8,472 nucleotides of DNA from Fimbriimonadaceae bacterium (lineage in GTDB: Bacteria; Armatimonadota; Fimbriimonadia; Fimbriimonadales; Fimbriimonadaceae): NCBI GenBank assembly GCA_019454665.1, contig JACFNW010000073.1, positions 1-8,472 of the forward strand, written 5' to 3'. The translations under genes were made by a program, and so were the position numbers. The notes beneath the pieces were generated by a model. It saw nothing but the letters and a program-made list of their open reading frames with translations, ran no database searches and was not told the origin of the DNA. Below, piece by piece: positions 1 to 6,280 of the stretch (its first letter is position 1; the number at the start of each line of letters is the position of its first letter).

Positions 1-2
1 TG

Positions 3-371
3 GAGCGGATGCCCGAACGGTACGAAACCGAGTTGGCCGAGCGGGGCGTGCGCGTGAGCGGCGGCGAGATGCAGCGCCTCGCTATCGCGCGGGCCTTGGT
101 TCGCCGCCCGACGATCTTGCTGCTCGACGAGGCCACCAGCAACCTCGACCCCGTGAGCGAGAAGCTGGTGCAGAAGGCGCTGGAGGAGATCATGGAGGGC
201 CGGACGTCGCTGTTCATCGCCCACCGCCTGTCCACCGCCGCGCGAGCCGACCGCATCCTGGTGCTGTCGCACGGAACGGTGGTCGAATCCGGCTCGCACG
301 CGGAGCTGATGGAATCGGGAGGCGCCTACGCGGGCATGTACCGCGCGTTCTCCAGTGGCGTCTTGGGTTGA
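3..371 (+). CDS. ABC exporter ATP-binding domain, C-terminal part (5' end outside window)
   Basis: This is the last part of a nucleotide-binding domain of an ABC transporter, which hydrolyses ATP at the inner membrane to drive transport. The frame is open from the window edge, so the ATG at 9 is internal and the true start lies upstream. Numbered from that methionine, the ABC signature VSGGEMQ is at 16-22, Walker [12 protein letters not shown] at 37-47 (D40, catalytic E41) and the switch histidine at H72 in the IAHRLST motif. The ending, with [18 protein letters not shown] and then a MYRAF-like tail, is typical of MsbA/MdlB-type exporters in which the ATPase is fused behind six membrane helices. 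That fusion cannot be seen here, because Walker A and any membrane part are missing. The substrate is unknown. The next gene is convergent, so this ends its transcription unit. Confidence 0.95.
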   Translation, partial: ERMPERYETELAERGVRVSGGEMQRLAIARALVRRPTILLLDEATSNLDPVSEKLVQKALEEIMEGRTSLFIAHRLSTAARADRILVLSHGTVVESGSHAELMESGGAYAGMYRAFSSGVLG

Positions 372-404
372 GAGCGCGTTCTGTCCAGCATGGGTGCCGT
401 CAGG

Positions 405-1397
405 CTAAAGCCGCTCCTTGACGAACTTCCGAAACGCGTCCATGAACTCGGGGGTGAGGGGTCCGCCGAAGCCGGGTTCGCTCTCGCTCTGCACCTTCTT
501 CAGGTTGTGGCTGGTGCCGGGCAGAATGACCAGTTCCTGCACGCCTCCCGATCGGGTCGCGAGCGCGGTGTGGAGCGCCTTCGCGTCGCGATCCGGGGAG
601 ATCTGGATGTCCATCGCACCGTTGACCACGAGGAACGCCCCCTTGGCCTTCTTGGCGGCGTCCACGGGGTCGAAGTTCAACCAACCCTTGTAGTACGCCC
701 CGATGTACGGCGGGAACAGCGCGCGCAGGCCAGGGTGGACGTTGCTGGGCACCTGACCCGTGGCCGCGATGGCCTTGGTCGTTTCCCGCAGGTTGGCCAT
801 GATCGTGTCCGACAACTCGTCGGGGGCGTTCTGGACGCGCAAAGCCCGCGTGATCTGGTCGTCCAAGACGGCGTCAATCGTTCGTCCCGGCGCGGCGAGG
901 AGCATCGTGGCCGTCGGGGTTTCGCTTGCGGCGAAGCGACCGTGCAGGGCAAGAGCGATGCTGCCGCCTTCGCTGTGGCCGGCCACGCCGAGCCGAGCCG
1001 CGTCCACTTCCTTCTGACCCGCCATCGCGCGATAGGCGGCCAAGGCGTCTTCGACGAACGGGGTCCACGCGAAGAACTCGCCGAACGCCTCGGGCTTGGG
1101 CCAGGCGTTCCTGTAAACGTGGGCCGCGCGCTTGTCGAACCGGAAGGTCGCGATGCCGTTCTTCGCCATGTCCTCGGCGATCTGCTTCAGCGCATCGGTG
1201 ACGAGCGTGGGCGGCTGGTTGCCGTTGCGGTCGGTAGGGCCGCTGCCGGGCATCAACAGGATGGCCGGGAACTTGCCCTCGCCCGAAGGCAACATCAACT
1301 CGCCCTTCAATTGGAAGCCGCCATGGCCCACGAACGGCACCTCTCGCGCCGTCGCCACGGGGGACGGCATCGCCAACGCGATCAGAAACGACAACAT
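405..1397 (-). CDS. Secreted alpha/beta hydrolase (serine esterase/peptidase-like)
   Basis: The 330-residue product is an alpha/beta-fold serine hydrolase. The nucleophile elbow GHSEGG puts Ser at 142. The likely acid is D263 (NGAMDIQISP) and the likely base H297 (LPGTSHNLKK), in the expected order and spacing. An early PGSGPTDRNGN loop at 50-60 is the usual oxyanion-side motif of dienelactone hydrolase-like and 'alpha/beta hydrolase of unknown function' proteins. The first 17 residues, hydrophobic and ending in A-T-A, look like a short cleavable signal peptide, so the enzyme probably acts in the periplasm or outside the cell. The substrate is unknown and is probably an ester or amide. No Shine-Dalgarno site is placed correctly; an AGGGAA stretch sits about 25 bases upstream, too far away. 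I chose the start because no other standard start lies close upstream in frame. The gene stands alone, convergent with the ABC gene and divergent from the TPR operon. Confidence 0.9.
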   Translation of the reverse strand: MLSFLIALAMPSPVATAREVPFVGHGGFQLKGELMLPSGEGKFPAILLMPGSGPTDRNGNQPPTLVTDALKQIAEDMAKNGIATFRFDKRAAHVYRNAWPKPEAFGEFFAWTPFVEDALAAYRAMAGQKEVDAARLGVAGHSEGGSIALALHGRFAASETPTATMLLAAPGRTIDAVLDDQITRALRVQNAPDELSDTIMANLRETTKAIAATGQVPSNVHPGLRALFPPYIGAYYKGWLNFDPVDAAKKAKGAFLVVNGAMDIQISPDRDAKALHTALATRSGGVQELVILPGTSHNLKKVQSESEPGFGGPLTPEFMDAFRKFVKERL

Positions 1398-1545
1398 GAA
1401 GATATTTTGACCGATGTCTAAATCTTCCCTGGGCCGTTGGGCCGGTCGCTGCTCGTTTTGCGGTTGGAGAAGCTTCGGGCCGTCAGCCTCTGCCTGCAGG
1501 TGGCGGAGCCCCCGTCAGCAAGGCGACAGGTAAACTCTGCCGCTC
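1398..1545. promoter_or_regulatory. Divergent intergenic region between hydrolase and TPR operon
   Basis: These 148 bases separate two genes that point away from each other, so both promoters should lie here. The end beside the hydrolase (about 1398-1427) is clearly richer in A and T than its surroundings, as expected of a promoter. A TAGACA hexamer on the - strand resembles a -35 box, but I find no matching -10 at the right distance. Two 8-base palindromes, GAAGCTTC (1469-1476) and CCTGCAGG (1493-1500), lie in the middle and could be protein-binding sites or chance. I see no RNA gene or convincing riboswitch. Confidence 0.5.
1531..1536 (+). promoter_or_regulatory. Candidate -10 box (TAAACT) for a leaderless TPR mRNA
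   Basis: TAAACT matches the TANNNT form of a -10 element and ends 9 bases before the ATG at 1546. Transcription would then start at or within a few bases of the start codon. This agrees with the lack of a Shine-Dalgarno site: the only AGG (1528-1530) is 15 bases from the ATG. No good -35 box is seen about 17 bases upstream. Leaderless genes with this layout are well known in Deinococcus and some other phyla. The assignment here is inference. Confidence 0.3.
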
Positions 1546-3381
1546 ATGAGACTCGCCGTCCTCCCCTTCAACGCTGCGCCGGGAACGCCCCCTTCGTTGG
1601 CCCGTCAATTGGCCAACTTCGCCTGCGAAACCGTGCGCACGGCTGCGGAGGCCGACGTCCAATTCGTCAACTTTCTCGCCCAGGTGCAAACCGACCAGGG
1701 CCCCAAGGGCGCGTTCCTGAACATGGCGGAAACCCTGTTGGAGCGCGAGTGGCTCAAGCAGTTCTTCGAACAGACCGACGCCGAACGCGTGATGGACGGG
1801 CTGCTGGACCACATTCCCGGCTCCGACCGCTTCGAGATGACGGTCCGCTTCCACGACCCCGAAGGCGACGAGCCTCTCGAAGAGTTCGAGTTCGCCTTCG
1901 AGAAGCCGGACCTGTTCAAGAGCCTGCACTTCTTGGTCAAGCAAGTGGCCAAGTACGCCGACGTCGCGCTGCCCGAGAACCTCGCCGGCGAGGCGATGGA
2001 GTTCGGCACCGACGACCCCGACGCCTTCCTGAAGTTCGTCGAGGGCTTCGATGCCCTGATGTACCTGAACCAGACCAACGGTCAGGTCCCGCCGGAGTTC
2101 GATCCCGAGGGTTCGCTCGACGCGTTGCTCCTCAGCATCCACAAAGACCCGGACTTCCTCGGCGCGTACGACGTGCTGCTGCAACTCTCGCGAACGTGCG
2201 CCCGATTCCGCATCGGACGGGTGCAGTCCATCGAGCGCGCGCTCCAAAAGGCGGCGGCCGCTCACCCCACCGACTTCAAGGCCCACTACGCCCTCGCCGA
2301 AGTCTACGAAGCGGCCAGCAACCCCAACGCCGCCAAGGAAGCCGTCGAGAAGGCCATTGACCTCGAAGACAAGGAACCCGCGCTCTACGCCAAGCTCGGC
2401 ATGCTGCAGCACCAACTCGGCATGCCCAACAACGCCGAGCGCAGCTTCCGCAAGGCGCTGGAACTCGAAGGGCCCGAAAAGCCGAGCACCGACTTCCTTT
2501 CGATGGTGCTGTTCCAGACCAATCGGGGCCACGAAGTTCCCCCCATGTGGAAGGAACTCATGGAGCGGTTCCCGGACAACGCGATGTACGTGGCCAAGTA
2601 CGCCGTCTCGCTGATTCAATCTGGCGACGAGAAGGGCGGCGTCGCCGCCTTCGAAAAGGGCCTCGAACTGGATGAGAACCTGTGGGTCAAGCGCGCCTAT
2701 GCGCCCTACCTGGCCAACCACGACGATGTGGACCGTGCGCTGGACTTCTACGAGGACTGCCTCGAGCACGCCGAAGGCGACATCCAACTCAAGTTCGAGT
2801 ACGCCCAAGCCCTTCAGACCGCCGGCCGCGAAGTGGACATCCCGCCCGTGATGAGAGAGATTCTGGAGCAAGCCCAGGACCCGAACGTCCGCGCCCAGGC
2901 TCAGGCCATGCTCCTGGAAGTCGAGCAGAAGAAACGCACCGAACTCGTGGAGAAGGCGCGACAGAAGCTAGAGGCCGGCGACCTTCAGGGAGCGGTGCGC
3001 GACCTGAAGCCCCTCCGCAACTGGCTGGCCGACTACTGGAAGATTTGGCACCTGCTCGCCGCCGCCCACAACCAGTTGGGCGAGGCCGCCGAGGCCGAGT
3101 ACGCCGCGCGACGCCTGATCGAACTCTTCCCCGGTAACGAGGCGGGCTACATCGAACTGTCGAACGCCCTCGGGCAGCTCGGCAAGCACGAAGAGTCCTA
3201 CGGCGCAATGCGGTTCGCCGTCGCCAACCTGCAGGTCACGGTACCGCTGATGATCGGCCTCGGGTTCGCGGCCAAGCGGTTCGGACAGGACGAAGAGGCC
3301 CGCAACATCGCCAAGCAACTGCGCGAGGCGCTCGGCGACGACGAGAACATCCGGCCCGTCCTCGAACAAATGGAGGCCTGA
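1546..3381 (+). CDS. TPR-repeat protein with TolB-like N-terminal segment
   Basis: The 611-residue product is acidic and soluble, with no signal peptide or membrane segment, so it is probably cytoplasmic. It opens with RLAVLPF, the first beta-strand typical of TolB-N/FlgO-like domains found before TPR arrays, and about 200 residues of less clear alpha/beta sequence follow. From about residue 240 it is built of helical TPR units. The clearest are 244-275 (AHYALAEVYEAASNPNAAKEAVEKAI pattern), 277-308, 346-378, 497-530 and 531-563. A charged helical stretch at about 450-485 (EVEQKKRTELVEKARQKLEAGDLQGA) may bridge two blocks. TPR arrays usually bind partner proteins, and no catalytic motif is visible. 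The gene heads the operon with the glycosyltransferase and lipoprotein genes, so it may scaffold or regulate an envelope process. That is inferred from linkage only. No Shine-Dalgarno site precedes the ATG. Confidence 0.92.
   Translation: MRLAVLPFNAAPGTPPSLARQLANFACETVRTAAEADVQFVNFLAQVQTDQGPKGAFLNMAETLLEREWLKQFFEQTDAERVMDGLLDHIPGSDRFEMTVRFHDPEGDEPLEEFEFAFEKPDLFKSLHFLVKQVAKYADVALPENLAGEAMEFGTDDPDAFLKFVEGFDALMYLNQTNGQVPPEFDPEGSLDALLLSIHKDPDFLGAYDVLLQLSRTCARFRIGRVQSIERALQKAAAAHPTDFKAHYALAEVYEAASNPNAAKEAVEKAIDLEDKEPALYAKLGMLQHQLGMPNNAERSFRKALELEGPEKPSTDFLSMVLFQTNRGHEVPPMWKELMERFPDNAMYVAKYAVSLIQSGDEKGGVAAFEKGLELDENLWVKRAYAPYLANHDDVDRALDFYEDCLEHAEGDIQLKFEYAQALQTAGREVDIPPVMREILEQAQDPNVRAQAQAMLLEVEQKKRTELVEKARQKLEAGDLQGAVRDLKPLRNWLADYWKIWHLLAAAHNQLGEAAEAEYAARRLIELFPGNEAGYIELSNALGQLGKHEESYGAMRFAVANLQVTVPLMIGLGFAAKRFGQDEEARNIAKQLREALGDDENIRPVLEQMEA
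3372..3376 (+). promoter_or_regulatory. Shine-Dalgarno site for the glycosyltransferase gene
   Basis: GGAGG lies inside the last codons of the TPR gene, 9 bases before the GTG at 3386. It supports GTG as the start and suggests coupled translation across the 4-base gap. Confidence 0.75.
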
Positions 3382-3385
3382 GCCC

Positions 3386-4828
3386 GTGAGCCGCGCCTGG
3401 ACGGTCTGGGCCTTCGTCGCGGCTCTGCCGCTCTTGGGCTTCTGGGCGTACGGGCTGTTCGACCTCGACGAGGGCTTCTATGCCGCCGTCGTGGGCGACA
3501 TGATCCGCCGGGGCGATTGGATCGTCCCCACCATCGGCGGCAAGCCGTGGTTCGAGAAGCCGATCCTGTTGTACTGGGCGGCGATCCCGACGGTTCAGGC
3601 GTTCGGCCCCGACGTGGGCGCGCGACTCCCCTCGGTGCTGGCGACGTTCGGCGCGATCTGCTTGGCGGGCTGGGCGACCGCTCGGTGGACCTCCGTTCGC
3701 GCCGCGCCTTTGGCCTGTTTGGCCCTCGGGACGAGCCTGCTGGTCGCCGCCATCGGCCGCATGATGCTCACCGATGCCTTGCTCCTGCTGACCCTGTCCG
3801 GTGCGTTGGTCGCCTTGTATGGCTACGGAACGGGCCTCGGCTGGAGGTGGCTGGTCGTGGCGGGCGCGTGCCTGGGATTGGGCGTTTTGGCCAAGGGCCC
3901 GGTGGCCATCCTGCTGTTCGGTGGTGTTGCCCTGTTCACGCTGGCGCGCGAACGTGGGAGTTTCTTGTTTCGCTGGAGCGATCTTCTCGGCTTTGGGCTT
4001 GCGTTGGTCGCCGTTGTCGGCAGTTGGTACCTGCCCGCGTACCTGCGCGAAGGCGACGTGTTCGTCCAAAAGTTCCTCATCGAGCAGAACGTCGGCCGGT
4101 TCACCGGAGGCGACAACGCCCACCGCGTCAGTCCGGTTTGGTTGCACCCGATCTACTTTCCCGCCGTCCTGCTGCTCGGCGCGGCGCCTTGGTCGTTCCA
4201 GGCGTTCCGCCGCTCGTTCTGGGTGGCCGAACCCGGCGAAGCCGGCCGCTGGCAGCGGTTTCTGGTGCGCTGGTTCCTCACGATTCTGGTGTTCTTCTCC
4301 ATCAGCGGCAGCAAGCTGCCGCACTATATCGTGCCCGCCGCATTCCCGCTGGCGTTGCTTTCGGCGCAGTCTCTGGCGTCGGGTCGCCGGTCGTTCGAGA
4401 AGCTTCAGGCCGCTGGCGCGGCATGGGCCGTCGTACTGATGGGCGGCCTGACCGGTGGCTTCATCGCCTACTACCGGTCGAGCGGCCACGCCGAAGTCCA
4501 TGCGCTGGCCAAGCAGGCCCTGAAGACGGACCCGAAGGCCACGCTCTGGATGTTCCAAATGCCGCGCCGCGAGAAGTCCCTTGGCACGGGCACCTTTCGC
4601 ATCCAGGAGACCAGCCACCCTTCCGTGCGGTTCGTCTACACGGGCGACGTCCAAGAGGGCGAGACGCTGGAGGGGGCGAATCGAGGCGATTGGGTGCTGA
4701 CCCGTTCGAGCCGAACCCTTCCCGAATCGGTGGACGGCTCGCCGATCAGGAGCATCCGCGACGTCGAGAACTATCGGCTGTTGCGCATCGGCGACGATAA
4801 CGCGCAGACCTCCGAGGCGTCACAATGA
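3386..4828 (+). CDS. GT-C family glycosyltransferase, PMT/ArnT-like (glycosyltransferase 39/83 type)
   Basis: This 480-residue inner-membrane enzyme should transfer a sugar from a polyprenyl-phosphate donor to an acceptor on the periplasmic side. The first periplasmic loop after helix 1 carries the family's hallmark: D28-E29 in FDLDEGFYA, then GDWIVP (43-48) and FEKPILLYW (56-64). D28 is the likely catalytic acidic residue. Other ArnT-like blocks are RMMLTDALLL (125-134), GLGVLAKGP (164-172), FLIEQNVGRFTGG (230-242) and ISGSKLPHYIVPAAFPL (306-322). About ten or more hydrophobic helices run to about residue 362. A soluble C-terminal part of some 115 residues follows. The family includes lipid A aminoarabinose transferases and protein or lipid mannosyltransferases; donor and acceptor cannot be told from this sequence. 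The GTG start has a good ribosome site. The stop overlaps the start of the lipoprotein gene. Confidence 0.93.
   Translation: MSRAWTVWAFVAALPLLGFWAYGLFDLDEGFYAAVVGDMIRRGDWIVPTIGGKPWFEKPILLYWAAIPTVQAFGPDVGARLPSVLATFGAICLAGWATARWTSVRAAPLACLALGTSLLVAAIGRMMLTDALLLLTLSGALVALYGYGTGLGWRWLVVAGACLGLGVLAKGPVAILLFGGVALFTLARERGSFLFRWSDLLGFGLALVAVVGSWYLPAYLREGDVFVQKFLIEQNVGRFTGGDNAHRVSPVWLHPIYFPAVLLLGAAPWSFQAFRRSFWVAEPGEAGRWQRFLVRWFLTILVFFSISGSKLPHYIVPAAFPLALLSAQSLASGRRSFEKLQAAGAAWAVVLMGGLTGGFIAYYRSSGHAEVHALAKQALKTDPKATLWMFQMPRREKSLGTGTFRIQETSHPSVRFVYTGDVQEGETLEGANRGDWVLTRSSRTLPESVDGSPIRSIRDVENYRLLRIGDDNAQTSEASQ
4814..4817 (+). promoter_or_regulatory. Shine-Dalgarno site for the lipoprotein gene
   Basis: GAGG sits 7 bases before the ATG at 4825 and favours that start over the in-frame ATG at 4840, five codons later. 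Confidence 0.6.
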
Positions 4829-5796
4829 CTGTGCGTTCTATGACCACGACTAGCCGTTGCGCTTTGGCGATCGCCACCTTGGCCCTGGTCGGTTGCTTCG
4901 GCCCAAAGAAGGCGGACCCACAACCCGCCGATCCCAAGCTCCCAGCCCAAGGAACCGAGCAACCGAATCCGGCCGAACCCGACAAGACCACTGAAGCCAC
5001 GCCCGCACCTGCCCCTGGCCCACTGGTCGCGCCGAAGGGTCAGCAAGGCTGGTCCGATGCCAAGGAGGGCGCGCTCGAAGTGGCCAAACTCGCCGACCAA
5101 TCGCCCAAGGCGATGAAAGAGGCGTTCTCGCAATCCGAGCTGTCCTTCGCCATCCCCGTGGGCAATCGCTTGAACCTGCCCTCGGGTCAGGGCAAGGCCG
5201 TGGGCGTCGTCCGGATTCAGGACGGCGACCAATGGACTGTGCAGTACATGGCCATCGCCGAAGGCATGCAGGGCAAAGCCGTGCGCCGAGAGGGCGGCAA
5301 ACGCTTCGAACTCGTGGCCGGCGAAACCTGGGACAGCGGCAAGAACCCCAAAACGCCGACCTCCGACTATCCGGCCTCGGACCTCGAGTTCGTCGAGAAG
5401 TGGCCGCTGGCGTTCACCAAGTGGATGCATCTGCCGCTCTTCGACGGCCGATCGTTCTGGGAGCGCACGGTCAAAGCGTGGTCATCCGGCGTGGGCGGCA
5501 CGAAGTTCACGTTTGAAGAACGCCCGACGAAGCTGGGCGAACGGACCGTCACCCACTACCGACTGCTGGCCGAGACCGAAGCCAAGGGCGAAAAGCGCAC
5601 CATCGAAGCCGTTATTGACGGCAACCGGATGGTGCCCGTGGCGGTGCGTTGCGACTGGGTGGATGCGGGAGGCAAAGAGACGCGCATCTCCTGGCAGGCG
5701 TTCTGGGCGTTCGACATCCAATACGAACCCGGCTCGCTCGCCACGTTGGTCAACGGGATCGAGGACGTTCAAGCGACGCAGAACGGGAAGCGGTAG
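4825..5796 (+). CDS. Lipoprotein of unknown function
   Basis: This 323-residue protein has a lipoprotein signal: a basic start (R4, R11), a hydrophobic core, and lipobox L21-V22-G23-C24, so it should be lipidated at C24 and anchored in the envelope. Residues 28-70 form a linker rich in Pro, Ala, Asp and Glu, as often separates a lipid anchor from a folded domain. The folded part (about 75-320) is mostly beta-like, with Trp-rich strands such as DQWTVQYMAIAEG (135-147) and TRISWQAFWAFDIQY (286-300). It has a LolA-like or 'outer membrane lipoprotein-sorting' feel, but I recognise no specific family and see no catalytic motif. Its ATG overlaps the glycosyltransferase stop (ATGA), implying translational coupling, so it may work with that enzyme. 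Its stop lies one base from the stop of the convergent - strand gene. Confidence 0.88.
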   Translation: MTVRSMTTTSRCALAIATLALVGCFGPKKADPQPADPKLPAQGTEQPNPAEPDKTTEATPAPAPGPLVAPKGQQGWSDAKEGALEVAKLADQSPKAMKEAFSQSELSFAIPVGNRLNLPSGQGKAVGVVRIQDGDQWTVQYMAIAEGMQGKAVRREGGKRFELVAGETWDSGKNPKTPTSDYPASDLEFVEKWPLAFTKWMHLPLFDGRSFWERTVKAWSSGVGGTKFTFEERPTKLGERTVTHYRLLAETEAKGEKRTIEAVIDGNRMVPVAVRCDWVDAGGKETRISWQAFWAFDIQYEPGSLATLVNGIEDVQATQNGKR

Positions 5797-5797
5797 G

Positions 5798-6280
5798 TTA
5801 GCGCAACGCTGCTCGGCGCACCGGCCTGAAGAGGCCAGAGTGGTTGAGCCTTCGCACGTCCCGAGTCGTGAGGTGATCGCTCCCCGTCCGAACCCACTGG
5901 TAACGTGTCTGGACCTCTGCCCGCGAGGTGAGGTCTTTCAGCCGGGCCGAGGGAGGCTCATTGAGGAAGGACTTGAGGGCAGAGGCTTTTTCGATGAACA
6001 CGCTGACCTCGCCGCTATTGGCAGGGTGAACCTCGACCCAGCAGGCAATGCTCTCGGAACCCCTGACGAATCCAATGCCGTAATCCCACTTGCGGTCGCT
6101 GGCACGGTCGGGATTGTCGTTCAAGGCCCCCTCAAGGTTGATGCTGCCCGACAGAGTCGCTCCAGCGTGCTCAACCAGGCGAGAGTGACTCCCCGCCAAG
6201 GCTCGCAATCCGGCCCTGCAGCGGCCTCTGAGTTCGGGATGCAGGTCTGCTGCCTCGACGAACTCGTTGCCGACGCTCAA
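5798..6280 (-). CDS. Small companion protein of the AAA ATPase (putative effector)
   Basis: A 160-residue protein starting at TTG 6280-6278, whose last two bases overlap the ATPase stop (TTGA). GAGGG lies 7 bases upstream, which supports this start. The same frame stays open upstream to an ATG at 6589, but that extension lies inside the ATPase gene and is Arg/Gly-rich with no domain character, so I reject it. The distinct core is KWDYGIGF (64-71), ACWVEVHPANSGEV (79-92) and a helix EKASALKSFL (97-106), then YQWVRTG (127-133). Pattern D66-x16-E83-x-H85 plus helix is reminiscent of a PD-(D/E)xK nuclease core with the Lys replaced by His, but that is only a resemblance. I think I have seen similar small proteins beside ATPases of this type, though I cannot name a family. 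There is no signal peptide. A joint function with the ATPase is inferred from coupling. Confidence 0.75.
   Translation of the reverse strand: MSVGNEFVEAADLHPELRGRCRAGLRALAGSHSRLVEHAGATLSGSINLEGALNDNPDRASDRKWDYGIGFVRGSESIACWVEVHPANSGEVSVFIEKASALKSFLNEPPSARLKDLTSRAEVQTRYQWVRTGSDHLTTRDVRRLNHSGLFRPVRRAALR

Noticed and set aside
372..412. Terminator between the convergent ABC and hydrolase genes
   Set aside because: Only a 4-base GGCT/AGCC stem with a two-base loop overlaps the hydrolase stop, and there is no T-run.
390..1421. Long + strand open frame (343 codons) antisense to the hydrolase
   Set aside because: Arg/Gly/His-rich with no domain. The - strand frame here has a catalytic triad and signal peptide, so this is a GC-driven shadow.
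1483..2871. Long - strand open frame (462 codons) antisense to the TPR gene
   Set aside because: Low-complexity Glu/Val/Gly/Leu composition mirrors the acidic TPR codons. No recognisable domain.
3236..4654. Long - strand open frame (472 codons) antisense to the glycosyltransferase
   Set aside because: Arg/Gln/Asp/Gly-rich composition with no motifs. The + strand frame has the complete GT-C hallmark set.
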